Positions 16,901 to 25,194 of a DNA stretch of 64,000 nt are shown piece after piece. Location of the stretch: contig NZ_JABWCV010000001.1 in the NCBI RefSeq assembly GCF_013371085.1, forward strand, positions 186,001 through 250,000, in the 5' to 3' direction. The notes under the pieces were generated by a model. That model ran no database searches. It had not been told where the DNA came from and saw only the letters and a list, made by a program, of their open reading frames with translations. This DNA comes from Vreelandella maris. GTDB taxonomy: Bacteria; Pseudomonadota; Gammaproteobacteria; Pseudomonadales; Halomonadaceae. A program made the translations under genes and the position numbers. Each line of letters begins with the position of its first letter. Positions within the stretch are counted from its first letter, which is position 1.

Positions 16901-17532
16901 TTGGCCACATCGTCGCGCAGGGCACGCCAGAGCTCGGGCTGCCACAGTTGGTGCGCCTCCAGCGGGCGGGTTTCGCCACGGGCGGTGATCAGCACGTCGT
17001 TACCCTTGGCCCAGGCGTCCAGCCAATCGGCGCGATACACCTGATACTGATCGAACAGATCCGCCAGCCGCTCGGCCAGTTGGTAGTGTTTGCGCTGGTC
17101 GCGATCGACCTCTAGAAAGCGCGCCAGCGGCGCAAAGGCTTCCTGCTCGGCAAGGCTGGGCAGCAGGCGCAGAAGGCGCCATATCAACCGCGACTTATCA
17201 AACGGCGACGTTTCCGGCACTGCGTGCTCGTCGTGGGTTAAGTGCGTCAGCACTGTGCGATAAGCCTGCCACAGAAAACGCGCGGGCAGCGTAACGTTCA
17301 ACGCCGCTGCTATGCCCGCCCCGCCCTGGGCCGGGTCTTCCGCCAGCGCCAGCTTTAGCCACTGCCCAATGCCGTTGCTCTGCACCAGAATAGTCTCGTT
17401 CTCCAGCGGCGAGAGCGGGTGTAGGCGCATCCACTCCACCGCCAAACCGCGCAGGTCTTCCAGGCGATTGGCGTGCACGACCATAAAGCCCGGTGTTAAA
17501 GGCGTTTGTGAGAGCAGCGAGTTTGCAGACAT
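13918..17532 (-). CDS. recC: Exodeoxyribonuclease V gamma chain RecC
   Basis: 1204 residues, close to E. coli RecC (1122). It is the subunit that holds RecB and RecD together and recognises Chi; it is a decayed helicase/nuclease fold, so sharp motifs are few. Recognisable segments: the N-terminal HANRLEDLRGLAVEWM and ETILVQSNGIGQWLKLALAE, the central RPRDIIVMVPDIDRYAPHIEAVFG, and HVCLLGMNDGEYPRSQPPLDFDLM. AAGGAA lies 8 bases before the chosen ATG (17532). Placed upstream of the recBD string on the same strand but separated from it by pncB and the HEPN/MNT pair, so it must have its own promoter. Confidence 0.94.
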   Translation of the reverse strand: MSANSLLSQTPLTPGFMVVHANRLEDLRGLAVEWMRLHPLSPLENETILVQSNGIGQWLKLALAEDPAQGGAGIAAALNVTLPARFLWQAYRTVLTHLTHDEHAVPETSPFDKSRLIWRLLRLLPSLAEQEAFAPLARFLEVDRDQRKHYQLAERLADLFDQYQVYRADWLDAWAKGNDVLITARGETRPLEAHQLWQPELWRALRDDVANTQGEAGLNSSRAQVHSRFLDAAVQLEGQACPNGLPRRLIIFGISSLPQQTLEALAALSRCCQIVLCVHNPCQYYWADIIEHKDLLRASRYRQQRKAGMPDALDVLGTGDADDALHLHAQPLLAAWGKQGRDYLRLLDEHDDSGNYQTLFEQQALRIDMFEPFSDEYPCLLSQLQDDIRELRPVAETQTHWPALDPASDDSIVFHIAHGPQREVEILHDQLLAAFSANPDLRPRDIIVMVPDIDRYAPHIEAVFGQYRSAFGGYHVNARPDDPRYIPYTLSDQASRHRLPMMIALEKLLRLPELRLSVSDLLDLLEVPALRARFGIDEYDLPTLSRWIEGAGIRWGLNAEQRTRLDLPEGLTQNTWAFGLRRLLLGYTVGSAEAWQGIEPFDDIGGLEASLAGPLANLLEKLETTWETFCQPTDTATWVARLRELLETYFLTDDAQESVMLTKLETALQQLLDSTEEAALYDSLPLSMVREHWLGQIDEHSLSQRFLAGAVNFATLMPMRAIPFKHVCLLGMNDGEYPRSQPPLDFDLMGSDYRPGDRSRREDDRYLFLEALLSARQQLYISWVGRSQIDNNPMPPSVLVGQLRDHLEAGWHTHNGEPLLEALTTEHPLQPFSRRYFTEQASDSPAQARLFTYAHEWHALHTPSGESTQGSQSPALKADSEQQSTLTLAQLGSFLRDPAKAFFNTRLGVYFEQEELTQLDVEPFTLDGLQNWQLQDRLIAAQRHAVDNGQPRMEALHAALERFKGQGVLAVGAFGERMREALAEPMDALFGAYEEALQEWPHEVAAPQAVHVVERTKEKVALEDWLGELREDEAGNRCRLLLLSSSLVSQGRGRGQYRWQHLLRPWVAHLAGNSERPMTTQLLSKAGHVRLEPLEADNARYQLQNLLSAWCDGMQAPLPLAPQAAFAWLAKLGTPESEPDSDAYAAAETAYEGGRFQTGEVAQSAYLSHQWPSFERLVSEQALGHRFATLTEALYSPLHRAVKG

Positions 17533-17710
17533 GCACGATGTTCCTTAATGGATGTTTCCTTCACGGCCAGGGCGGAGTGGCTCAGTGTATGGTGCCATAA
17601 GTTTAGTTCTTAAGCTTGAAACCCTAGCGTCCTGTTTTATAGCTGCTATGATGAAAATATGATGCATATAAGTTGTATTTCGGCTGTATAAGCGTAGCAG
17701 GAGGTTGCCA

Positions 17711-18142
17711 ATGGCAGTGGGCAAGGTAAAAGAGTCATTGAATGAGCCGAACCGGTATCTGGTGCCTGATTCGTTCGAGCGGTTTTTGGCTGACTTAAAG
17801 GGGGTTGCTCGACAAGAGCGCCACCCGTTAATTAACCCGAAGTTATTTGCCAGTGCATTGAGCATCGATATTCAAACGCTGGCCAGCCAAGCGCATGTTC
17901 ATCGTACGACGATTTCACGTGCCCAAGGGGCGGAAAAACTTCAACGTTATCTGCGTGATGCACTGCGGGTGCTCGGTGCAGCGGCGGATATTAATGGTGA
18001 TTTCCATGATGCTCTGTTTTGGTTTCGCAACGAGCCGCTTAGCGCATTTGACTATAAAACACCCGAGCAGCTAGTGAGTGAAGGGCGCGCAGATGATCTT
18101 CTGCGCTATGTTCAGGCGCTGCAAGCAGGTGTAGTGGGATGA
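17711..18142 (+). CDS. Xre/MbcA/ParS-type antitoxin of an Xre-RES pair
   Basis: A 143-residue protein. The middle (LASQAHVHRTTISRAQG) is a helix-turn-helix region, and the C-terminal part, with ALFWFRNEPLSAFDYKTPEQL and LRYVQAL, is the toxin-binding domain (DUF2384 type) of antitoxins that pair with RES toxins. It should bind both its promoter and the toxin. ATG 17711 has GGAGG 7 bases upstream; a TTG two codons earlier is less likely. It overlaps the RES gene by ATGA (18139-18142). The 60 bases upstream are AT-rich with a TATGATGCATATA stretch that may be the operator. Confidence 0.85.
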   Translation: MAVGKVKESLNEPNRYLVPDSFERFLADLKGVARQERHPLINPKLFASALSIDIQTLASQAHVHRTTISRAQGAEKLQRYLRDALRVLGAAADINGDFHDALFWFRNEPLSAFDYKTPEQLVSEGRADDLLRYVQALQAGVVG

Positions 18143-18657
18143 TAGTACTGCCAGAGCTGAAAACTCAGGCATACCGTGTACATGTTCCACGCTGGGCATT
18201 TTCGCCTACCAGTGGGGCTGGTGCTAGAGAGCATGGTGGGCGGCTGAACCGAGTTGGTGTGGATGCTTTGTATCTTTCTCTAGAGGAGCAAACTGCGTTA
18301 GCGGAGTACAAGCAGCTTTCTGCATTGATGCCACCTGGGCTGATTGTTAGCTATTCGGTGAGTGTGACTAATATTGTCGATTTTCGAGCAGGCTATCACT
18401 CGAAATGGGATAGCCTGTGGCAAGAGCTTAACTGTGACTGGCGTAAGTATTGGTTTAATCAGCGCATTGAGCCGCCTAGCTGGCTATTAGGCGATATGGC
18501 GTTTGAACAGGGTGCCAAGGGGATACTTTTTCCTTCTTTGGCACATGCTTCAGGTACTAATCTCGTTCTCTATACCGAAATGCTAACAGAAAGCGATAGC
18601 CTAGAGGTTTATGATCCGAAAGGCGATTTGCCTCACAACGCGCGCTCCTGGCAGTAA
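18139..18657 (+). CDS. RES-domain toxin (NAD+-consuming)
   Basis: A 172-residue RES-family protein. Family features: AYRVHVPRW near the N terminus, the GGRLNRVGVDALYLSLEEQTALAE block containing the conserved arginine and glutamate, and the late segment GILFPSLAHASGTNLVLY. RES toxins degrade NAD+ (NAD+ phosphorylase or glycohydrolase activity in studied members) and stop growth until the antitoxin is restored. Activity here is inferred from the family. It starts inside the antitoxin stop codon, so the toxin depends on antitoxin translation. The frame is intact, about the normal length for the family. Confidence 0.87.
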   Translation: MIVLPELKTQAYRVHVPRWAFSPTSGAGAREHGGRLNRVGVDALYLSLEEQTALAEYKQLSALMPPGLIVSYSVSVTNIVDFRAGYHSKWDSLWQELNCDWRKYWFNQRIEPPSWLLGDMAFEQGAKGILFPSLAHASGTNLVLYTEMLTESDSLEVYDPKGDLPHNARSWQ

Positions 18658-18750
18658 TTGTTTTATTTTGATCTTCTTTTAAGACAGAGGTCATGTTGTA
18701 GAGCTAGGTATCATAAGTTAATCGTTTTCCGCGATGCTCGCTAGGCCTTC

Positions 18751-19065
18751 CTAGCTGTCCGCTTCCGGCCGGGATAGTGGTTTAATAGATAGGCGCATTC
18801 CCAAGGAGTTAGCGACCTTGCTGATGGTCGAAAATGCTGGATTGCCTTCCCCGGACAGGGCTTTATAGAGCCCTTCACGGCTCATGCCTACGTCTTTGGC
18901 GAGTTGGCTCATGTTGCGGGCACGGGCGATATCACCAAGTGCGGCGGCAAGAAGAGCAGGATCATTTTCCTCCATCACTGCATCAAGATAGGCCGCAATA
19001 TCTTCCTCAGTTTGAAGATAATCAGCAGTATCGTAGTGACTGAAAGTGACATTAGGAATGGTCAT
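18751..19065 (-). CDS. Solitary HigA-like addiction-module antidote
   Basis: A 104-residue protein with an N-terminal region (FSHYDTADYLQTEEDIAAYLDAVMEE) and a helix-turn-helix at MSQLAKDVGMSREGLYKALSGEG, typical of the downstream antidote in HigBA/RelE-like modules. In such modules a RelE-family toxin usually precedes the antidote; here the 210 bases upstream (19066-19276) hold no toxin frame, so the gene looks orphaned. It is expected to bind DNA and repress itself: a perfect inverted repeat overlaps its putative promoter (19119-19138). It could have become a plain regulator after toxin loss. Confidence 0.82.
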   Translation of the reverse strand: MTIPNVTFSHYDTADYLQTEEDIAAYLDAVMEENDPALLAAALGDIARARNMSQLAKDVGMSREGLYKALSGEGNPAFSTISKVANSLGMRLSIKPLSRPEADS

Positions 19066-19096
19066 GGGGTTAACCCCTCTATTCGATCAAGTGATA

Positions 19097-19138
19097 ACTC
19101 TAGTTGGCAGCTCAGTGAGTGTCAACTATGGTTGACAC
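19097..19138 (-). promoter_or_regulatory. Promoter and operator of the solitary antidote
   Basis: On the minus strand TTGACA (19120-19125), 17 bases, then TAGAGT (19097-19102). The -35 box lies inside a perfect inverted repeat GTGTCAAC (19119-19126), TATG, GTTGACAC (19131-19138), which fits an autorepressor site. Confidence 0.6.
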
Positions 19139-19276
19139 CTGGTTAAGATTAAATAGTCAAAAGAAAACGAAGCGGTGGGGGTAACGCTATGATGCCAAGC
19201 GTTAATCATCTTGCGAGATTAGGATTATATCGCCAAGCTATGCGGATACCGTGAACAACGCTAAGAGAGATTTCTA

Positions 19277-20959
19277 ATGTCCGATTCATCGCAAAACTCC
19301 CGCCGCCACTCTGCTCCTGTGGTTGATGGCCCTGGTAAAGCCGCTAGCCGCGCCATGCTGCGCGCGGTGGGCTTTACGGATGCCGATTTCAAAAAGCCTC
19401 AGGTGGGCATTGCTTCTACCTGGAGCATGGTGACGCCGTGCAATAGCCATATTAATGAGCTGGCCGAGTTTGCCCGCGATGGCGCCGATGCTGGCGGTGG
19501 TAAGGGTGTGATTTTCAATACCATCACGATTTCCGATGGTATTGCTAACGGCACCGAGGGGATGAAGTATTCGCTGGTATCACGGGAAGTGATTGCTGAT
19601 TCCATCGAAACCGTAGCGGGCTGTGAAGGCTTTGATGGTTTGGTGGCGATCGGTGGCTGCGATAAAAACATGCCAGGCTGCTTGATGGGCTTGGCGCGAT
19701 TGAACCGCCCCAGCGTGTTCGTCTATGGCGGCACCATTATGCCCGGCAAAGGACATACCGATATCGTCTCGGTGTTCGAGGCGATGGGCGCACACTCCCG
19801 TGGTGATATCGATCTGATCGAGCTTAAAAACATCGAAGAAACGGCGATCCCTGGCCCCGGTTCCTGTGGCGGCATGTACACCGCTAACACCATGGCCTCT
19901 GCGATTGAGGCATTGGGCATGAGCTTGCCGGGCAGCTCTGCGCAAAATGCTATCTCTCAGGAGAAGCGCGATGACTGTAAAGCGGCGGGCGAAGCCGTGC
20001 TGGCGCTGCTAGCCGACGATATTAAGCCTTCCGATATCATGACCCGTGAGGCGTTCGAGAACGCCATTACGGTGACCATCGCGTTAGGTGGTTCTACCAA
20101 TGCGGTGCTGCACTTGATTGGTATGGCGCGCACCATTGGTGTGGAACTGACCCTGGCGGACTTTACCGAGATTGGTAAACGCGTGCCGGTACTCGCCGAT
20201 TTGCGCCCTAGCGGCCACTACATGATGAGCGAGCTGGTGGCGATTGGCGGTATTCAGCCGCTGATGAAAATGCTGCTGGACGCAGGCCTGCTCAACGGCA
20301 ACTGCTTGACCGTTACCGGCAAAACGTTGGAAGAGAATCTGGCCAATGTAGCCCCTTACCCTGCCGAGCCGCCGATCATTGCCCCGCTGGGCAACCCGAT
20401 CAAAACAGAAAGCCATTTGCGCATGCTTTACGGCAACTTGGCACCGGAAGGCGCGGTCGCGAAAATTACCGGCAAAGAGGGCACGCGCTTCTCAGGCTCG
20501 GCACGGGTCTTTGGCTCGGAAGAAGAAGCCCAGGCGCGCATTAACGATGGCACGGTCGTCGCGGGCGATGTCGTGGTGATTCGCTATGAAGGCCCCAAAG
20601 GCGGCCCCGGTATGCGCGAAATGCTCACACCCACCTCGGCGATTATGGGCCGCGGTTTGGGTAACGATGTGGCGCTGATAACCGACGGCCGTTTCTCGGG
20701 TGGCAGCCATGGTTTCGTGGTCGGCCATGTGTCGCCGGAAGCATTCGACGGTGGCCCGCTGGCGTTGGTAGAGAATGGCGATACCATCACCATTGATGCT
20801 GAGGCCGATACCATTGAGGTGGATTTGTCTGACGAAGAGTTGCTGCGTCGTCGCGAGGCGTGGAAACAACCAGAACCTCGCTATACCCGCGGCGTGCTTG
20901 CTAAGTATGCACGTCTTGTTAGCTCCGCTAGCACCGGCGCGGTAACAGACCAAGAGTAA
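19277..20959 (+). CDS. ilvD: Dihydroxy-acid dehydratase
   Basis: A 560-residue enzyme of branched-chain amino acid synthesis that dehydrates 2,3-dihydroxyisovalerate and 2,3-dihydroxy-3-methylvalerate to 2-oxoacids. The iron-sulfur cysteines are visible in [17 protein letters not shown] and [13 protein letters not shown]. The length is that of the shorter IlvD group (about 560) rather than the E. coli type (616); members of the shorter group have been described with a 2Fe-2S cluster. The C terminus has [21 protein letters not shown], the usual end of the family. A single gene with a strong terminator just downstream; the ribosome binding site is weak (AGAGAG). Confidence 0.96.
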   Translation: MSDSSQNSRRHSAPVVDGPGKAASRAMLRAVGFTDADFKKPQVGIASTWSMVTPCNSHINELAEFARDGADAGGGKGVIFNTITISDGIANGTEGMKYSLVSREVIADSIETVAGCEGFDGLVAIGGCDKNMPGCLMGLARLNRPSVFVYGGTIMPGKGHTDIVSVFEAMGAHSRGDIDLIELKNIEETAIPGPGSCGGMYTANTMASAIEALGMSLPGSSAQNAISQEKRDDCKAAGEAVLALLADDIKPSDIMTREAFENAITVTIALGGSTNAVLHLIGMARTIGVELTLADFTEIGKRVPVLADLRPSGHYMMSELVAIGGIQPLMKMLLDAGLLNGNCLTVTGKTLEENLANVAPYPAEPPIIAPLGNPIKTESHLRMLYGNLAPEGAVAKITGKEGTRFSGSARVFGSEEEAQARINDGTVVAGDVVVIRYEGPKGGPGMREMLTPTSAIMGRGLGNDVALITDGRFSGGSHGFVVGHVSPEAFDGGPLALVENGDTITIDAEADTIEVDLSDEELLRRREAWKQPEPRYTRGVLAKYARLVSSASTGAVTDQE

Positions 20960-20991
20960 CGGTTTATCGGCGGGTGTCATCAAGACGTCAA

Positions 20992-21026
20992 GCGCAAGGC
21001 TTAGCATATAAGCCTTGCGCTTTTTT
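20992..21026 (+). terminator. Intrinsic terminator after ilvD
   Basis: A 12-base perfect stem GCGCAAGGCTTA (20992-21003) with TAAGCCTTGCGC (21009-21020), loop GCATA, followed by six T. Confidence 0.92.
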
Positions 21027-21048
21027 ATTGGATAAACGGTGAGGATGG

Positions 21049-22245
21049 ATGGTGGAGCAAACGCAGATACGTAGGCGCATAGGCGAGGTGTTTTGGGCAT
21101 TCTTAGCGCTGGGCTTAACATCTTTTGGCGGACCCGTGGCACATCTGGGTTATTTTCGTACCGCCTTTGTGGAGCGGCGTCAGTGGTTAACCGAAAGTGC
21201 CTACGCTGATTTGGTCGCGCTGTGCCAGTTTCTGCCGGGCCCTGCGAGTAGCCAGGTGGGGTTTGCCCTTGGCCTAATGCGTGCTGGCCCATGGGGCGCG
21301 GCCATGGCGTGGCTGGCCTTTACGCTGCCTTCGGCGATTATTCTGCTGTTGTTCGCATTGGGGGCTGCAGTGCTGGATGGCCCCATCGCCAGCGGTATCA
21401 TCCACGGCTTAAAAGTGGTCGCGGTAGCGATCGTCGCCCACGCCGTATGGGGCATGGCGCGTAACCTCTGCCCGGATAAAACCCGCGCTGGGATTGCCTT
21501 GGCTGCTGTGTTCACGGTGGTGCTGGTAAGCGGCCCGCTAGGACAGGTTGCGGCGATTGTCCTGGGTGGTTTAGTTGGGCTGGCGCTGTGCCGGAATAGC
21601 GCCGCCATAGCAGAAAGCGCACCGCTGCATTTTCCGGTTTCCCGCCGGGCAGGCGTGGTCGCGTTGGGGCTATTCGGCGGGCTGCTGGTTCTGCTGCCAG
21701 TGATGGCGGGCAGTGCTGTTTGGCTTAACGTGATCGATGCATTTTACCGCTCAGGTGCGCTGGTATTTGGTGGCGGACATGTGGTGCTGCCGCTATTAGA
21801 AGCCGAGGTGGTGCAGTCAGGGTGGGTGACGCCCGATGAGTTTTTGGCCGGTTACGGCGCAGCGCAAGCAGTGCCTGGGCCGTTATTCACGTTTGCGGCT
21901 TATCTGGGCGCGCTGCTGCCCGGCATGAATGGGGTAGTGGGAGCTTTGTTGGCACTGCTGGCAATTTTTATCCCAGGCTTCTTACTGCTGGTCGGCGTAC
22001 TGCCGTTTTGGAACCAATTTCGTCGGTGGGGCAGCGCTCAGGCGCTAATGCGCGGTGCCAATGCAGCGGTGGTGGGGATTTTAGGCGCAGCGCTTTATCA
22101 ACCGGTATGGACCAGCGCGATCATCGGCTCTTATGAGTTTATTCTGGCACTTACGGGATTTTTACTGCTGACCGTGTGGAAGCTGCCTGCCTGGCTGGTG
22201 GTCGCGCTGGTGGCAATCGCAGGTGTCTTTATCCCACTGCCGTGA
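21049..22245 (+). CDS. chrA: Chromate transporter ChrA
   Basis: A 398-residue inner-membrane protein of the CHR family, the long two-domain form. The N-terminal half has FLALGLTSFGGPVAHLGYFR and LCQFLPGPASSQVGF; the second half repeats the pattern with ALVFGGGHVVLPLLEAEVV and GYGAAQAVPGPLFTFAAYLG, as expected from the internal duplication. About ten to twelve hydrophobic segments are present. The family exports chromate by proton-coupled antiport; in many bacteria the true physiological anion is unclear. ATG 21049 has GAGG just upstream; GTG 21052 is an alternative start. It follows the ilvD terminator and is separately transcribed. Confidence 0.92.
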   Translation: MVEQTQIRRRIGEVFWAFLALGLTSFGGPVAHLGYFRTAFVERRQWLTESAYADLVALCQFLPGPASSQVGFALGLMRAGPWGAAMAWLAFTLPSAIILLLFALGAAVLDGPIASGIIHGLKVVAVAIVAHAVWGMARNLCPDKTRAGIALAAVFTVVLVSGPLGQVAAIVLGGLVGLALCRNSAAIAESAPLHFPVSRRAGVVALGLFGGLLVLLPVMAGSAVWLNVIDAFYRSGALVFGGGHVVLPLLEAEVVQSGWVTPDEFLAGYGAAQAVPGPLFTFAAYLGALLPGMNGVVGALLALLAIFIPGFLLLVGVLPFWNQFRRWGSAQALMRGANAAVVGILGAALYQPVWTSAIIGSYEFILALTGFLLLTVWKLPAWLVVALVAIAGVFIPLP

Positions 22246-22358
22246 CGTCAATTTCAACACGCTGTGTGTATAAACACGCACGCTGAATTTTCCCTCCCTC
22301 GGCATTGTCTTCTACGCTAAATATGTCGCCAATTATGGCTAACGAGGGAGGGGTTATC

Positions 22359-22592
22359 ATGACGGACATGGGAGTCTGTGCCTGTCCTGGCTGTGAGCAT
22401 CACGTCTCCAGCGAGCAGGCGGTCATCACAGAAGGTCGCGCCTATTGTTGTAAGGTCTGTGCTGCTGGTCACCCTGGGGGAAGCGATTGTGTTCATAAAG
22501 GGTGCCCCTGTAGTGAGCTTAACCGCCCAGCCGAGGGTGAAGAGAGTGCAGGTGAAGAGGTAATGGACGGATTCAGTAACGCGCAATTTTAG
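22359..22592 (+). CDS. Bacterial metallothionein (SmtA/BmtA family)
   Basis: A 77-residue protein with nine cysteines in three clusters (CACPGC, CCKVC, CVHKGCPC) and histidines at HH and GH, the layout of bacterial metallothioneins of the SmtA/BmtA type, which bind Zn and Cd in the cytosol. Residues 12-50 match the family core; the acidic C-terminal extension of about 20 residues (EGEESAGEEVMDG) is longer than usual. ATG 22359 has GGAGGGG upstream. The frame is open further back to a TTG at 22305, but this start is much better supported. Neighbours are chrA upstream and a 58-residue gene downstream on the same strand. Confidence 0.88.
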   Translation: MTDMGVCACPGCEHHVSSEQAVITEGRAYCCKVCAAGHPGGSDCVHKGCPCSELNRPAEGEESAGEEVMDGFSNAQF

Positions 22593-22635
22593 CCATAGAC
22601 ACAGCGTAACTGCCCACATTGACAAGGAGACCACA

Positions 22636-22812
22636 ATGTCTAGACAAGCTCGTATCGAACCGGTCATTGAAGCCAGTGATCTTAAAGAAACCATCACCGG
22701 ATGGTTGGTGATTGATGAAACAGTGCCTGAAAACGAAGTCGTTGTTTCCGAGCACACCTCTAAGAAAGAGGCAATTCAGGCTGCCGAGGCGTTAGAGCAG
22801 CGCGAAGATTAA
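22636..22812 (+). CDS. Small protein of unknown function (58 residues)
   Basis: A complete short frame beginning MSRQARIEPVIEASD and ending EAIQAAEALEQRED. It has a good ribosome binding site (AAGGAG 7 bases before the ATG), and lies 43 bases after the metallothionein on the same strand, so it may be co-transcribed. Acidic, soluble, no cysteines, no membrane segment; the C terminus (EHTSKKEAIQAAEALEQ) reads as an amphipathic helix. I do not recognise the family. Codon use looks like the neighbours. A hairpin follows at 22843-22866. Confidence 0.65.
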   Translation: MSRQARIEPVIEASDLKETITGWLVIDETVPENEVVVSEHTSKKEAIQAAEALEQRED

Positions 22813-22842
22813 CTAGTCCTCAAAACTAGCCCAGCAAATAAA

Positions 22843-22866
22843 AACGCCTCGCGAGAGCGAGGCGTT
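22843..22866 (-). terminator. Terminator between convergent small gene and HTH gene
   Basis: AACGCCTCGC (22843-22852), GAGA, GCGAGGCGTT (22857-22866). On the minus strand the stem is followed by TTTTTATTT, so it serves chiefly the HTH gene that ends at 22880; it can also stop transcription from the plus side. Confidence 0.85.
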
Positions 22867-22879
22867 GATTAGCTATTGG

Positions 22880-23152
22880 CTATGGCGCCTCCAGCTCTAA
22901 GGTGCGACGCAGGGCGTGAAGTTCATCCACTCCCAGGTGCTCAAGCCTTCCAGCGAGCAGGTCGCTAATTTTCTGAACGGGAAGCCCTGCCCGGCGGGCA
23001 ATTTCTCGGCTTCCTAAGTCTGATACAGCGATCAGACGAGTAATAATACGCATTAGTCGCGTACGTTTTTCAAGTTCCCTGACATCGAGGTCAGGGCTGC
23101 TTCGCGGAGGATCTAGCTGTTCCGCAGTGGCAGTTGCGCGTGCCGTGCTCAT
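22880..23152 (-). CDS. Small helix-turn-helix (XRE-like) regulator
   Basis: A 90-residue protein whose C-terminal two thirds form a DNA-binding domain: SDLGSREIARRAGLPVQKISDLLAGRLEHLGVDEL fits the XRE-type fold in which the recognition helix is followed by DLLxGRL. Such small regulators are often antitoxin-like, but no toxin partner is next to it. ATG 23152 has GGAG 4 bases upstream and is preferred to the open frame reaching 23206. Target genes are unknown; it lies upstream of purE, on the opposite strand. Confidence 0.72.
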   Translation of the reverse strand: MSTARATATAEQLDPPRSSPDLDVRELEKRTRLMRIITRLIAVSDLGSREIARRAGLPVQKISDLLAGRLEHLGVDELHALRRTLELEAP

Positions 23153-23370
23153 GTGGCTCCAACAGTCTGAAATAACAAGCACACAATGCCGCCAACTCGT
23201 GCGCATTTCAATGCCTATTTTGATGAAAATTTCACGATTTCTGCAAAGCCCGCAAACGCGCTAGCTCTGGTAAACTAGGCGTCTTCCTATTTTGCTGTGT
23301 GCCTGGGTCGGTACACGCCGTTTTTCAATTTAGTATCGCTTTTATAGGCCGTTGGGCCGAGGAGTTTTGC

Positions 23371-23886
23371 ATGTCGTCGAACAGCACACCCAAGGTGGGC
23401 GTGATCATGGGTTCTAAGTCTGACTGGCCGGTCATGGAGCACGCTGTCTCCATGCTGGAGCGTTTGGGCGTGGCCTATGAAACCCGCGTGGTCTCGGCGC
23501 ATCGCACGCCGGACCTGCTGTTCGATTATGCCAAGAGTGCGGCCGAGCGCGGCTTACAAGTGATTGTGGCGGGTGCTGGTGGTGCTGCTCACTTGCCTGG
23601 CATGGTGGCCTCGCAAACGCCGCTGCCCGTGCTGGGTGTGCCGGTAGAGTCTAAGTCGCTTAAAGGCTTGGATTCACTGCTTTCGATTGCGCAGATGCCG
23701 GGCGGCATTGCGGTGGGGACGTTGGCGATTGGTAAGGCGGGCGCCACTAACGCAGGCTTGCTGGCGGCGCAGATTGTTGGCTTACAAGATGCCACTGTGC
23801 GCAGTGCGGTCGAGGCGTTTCGCGCTGAGCAGACCCAGAAAGTACTCGATAATCCGGATCCGCGTCCCGATCCAGAAGCAGAATAA
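23371..23886 (+). CDS. purE: N5-carboxyaminoimidazole ribonucleotide mutase
   Basis: A 171-residue class I PurE that converts N5-CAIR to CAIR in purine synthesis. Seen: [16 protein letters not shown] at the nucleotide site, [13 protein letters not shown] with the catalytic histidine, and [20 protein letters not shown]. The start at 23371 (GAGG upstream, GAGGAGTTTTGC) is chosen because the earlier frame has no family residues. Eleven bases separate it from purK, with which it works: PurK makes the N5-CAIR that PurE uses. Confidence 0.96.
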   Translation: MSSNSTPKVGVIMGSKSDWPVMEHAVSMLERLGVAYETRVVSAHRTPDLLFDYAKSAAERGLQVIVAGAGGAAHLPGMVASQTPLPVLGVPVESKSLKGLDSLLSIAQMPGGIAVGTLAIGKAGATNAGLLAAQIVGLQDATVRSAVEAFRAEQTQKVLDNPDPRPDPEAE

Positions 23887-23897
23887 GGAGGCTGTCT

Positions 23898-25019
23898 ATG
23901 AATATCGGTGTACTAGGCGCAGGCCAACTAGGCCGTATGTTGGCGCTAGCGGGTTATCCGCTGGGCAATCGCTTCACTTTTTTAGATACCACGGGTAACC
24001 CCAGTGCAGGCATTGGCGATGTCATTGTCGACCCTGATAACCAGCATCTGGCTGAGTTTTTAGCCAAGGTGGATGTGGTGACTTACGAGTTCGAGCACCT
24101 GCCGGTGCAACTGGTACGGGAAATTGAGCAGCATAAGCCGGTTTACCCGAGTAGCCGCGCCATTGAAGTGTGCCAAAACCGGGTCGAAGAGAAGACCTTA
24201 TTTGACCGCTTGGGAATTCCGACGCCTGCTTATCGTGTGGTGGAAAGTGCCGAGCAGCTCGAAGCCGCCGCCCGTGAGTTGGGCTGCCCGGTGGTAGCTA
24301 AATCGGTCACGGAAGGCTACGACGGTAAAGGCCAGGCGGTATTGAAACAGCCTGAGCAGGCGGCAGATGCATGGGCCGCTATTGGCCATTCGCAGCTAGT
24401 CGTTGAAGCATTTGTCGATTTCGTGCGCGAAGTCTCGATGATTGCCGTACGCGGCCGTGATGGCGAAGTGGTGTTCTACCCTATGGCGGAAAACCAGCAT
24501 GTGGATGGCATCCTGCGCTATTCCGTTGCGCCGCTGCCGGATCTGGATGCCAGCGTTCAGCAAACCGCCGATAGCTATATTCGTGCGTTGTTGGATGAGT
24601 TGGATTACGTGGGGGTGCTGGCGTTAGAGCTGTTTCAAACCCGCGATGGTAGCCTGCTGGCCAATGAAATGGCCCCACGCGTACATAACTCCGGCCACTG
24701 GACGATGGACGGCGCGGTGACCAGCCAGTTTGAGAATCATCTGCGTGCTATTCAGGGCTTGCCGTTGGGCGATACCCAGGCGATAGCCCCCACGTGCATG
24801 ATTAATGTGATTGGTCGTGAGGGGGATAATGCGGCGATCCTGGCGCTTACAAACACGCACCTGCATCGCTATGACAAAGCAGAACGTGCCGGGCGCAAAC
24901 TCGCCCACGTCAATATCCTGGCACCCAACCATGCCGAACTGCTTGAGAAAGTTCGCGCCTGTAGCGCTTTGTTGCCGGATGCTCCTCCTCCAGATCTTAG
25001 TTTTTCAATCAAACAGTAG
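23898..25019 (+). CDS. purK: N5-carboxyaminoimidazole ribonucleotide synthase
   Basis: A 373-residue ATP-grasp enzyme that forms N5-CAIR from AIR, bicarbonate and ATP. Seen: NIGVLGAGQLGRMLALAGYPLG at the N terminus, TYEFEHLP, VAKSVTEGYDGKGQ (ATP-binding loop), EMAPRVHNSGHWT and the C-terminal HLHRYDKAERAGRKLAHVN. AAGGAGG lies in front of the ATG. It is the second gene of purEK and is followed by a terminator. Confidence 0.96.
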   Translation: MNIGVLGAGQLGRMLALAGYPLGNRFTFLDTTGNPSAGIGDVIVDPDNQHLAEFLAKVDVVTYEFEHLPVQLVREIEQHKPVYPSSRAIEVCQNRVEEKTLFDRLGIPTPAYRVVESAEQLEAAARELGCPVVAKSVTEGYDGKGQAVLKQPEQAADAWAAIGHSQLVVEAFVDFVREVSMIAVRGRDGEVVFYPMAENQHVDGILRYSVAPLPDLDASVQQTADSYIRALLDELDYVGVLALELFQTRDGSLLANEMAPRVHNSGHWTMDGAVTSQFENHLRAIQGLPLGDTQAIAPTCMINVIGREGDNAAILALTNTHLHRYDKAERAGRKLAHVNILAPNHAELLEKVRACSALLPDAPPPDLSFSIKQ

Positions 25020-25026
25020 TGCTCTA

Positions 25027-25056
25027 AAGCCGCCTGCCCAGCAAGCGGCTTTTTTG
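25027..25056 (+). terminator. Intrinsic terminator after purK
   Basis: AAGCCGC (25027-25033) pairs with GCGGCTT (25045-25051), followed by a T-run. Confidence 0.85.
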
Positions 25057-25194
25057 CTTACTTAATGGGTCGGTGGTTGACCAAGTACGCAACTTATATC
25101 GCTAAAACTACCTAAATGCGCTAAAAAGGAACTACAAAAAATCAGCTAACTAAGCTGAATCTAATAGCACTTTTTCATTAGGCGGGTAGTCGGT

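Noticed and set aside
20492..21292. A 266-residue minus-strand open frame over the end of ilvD, its terminator and the chrA start
   Set aside because: It would run through a strong terminator and has no ribosome binding site or domain.
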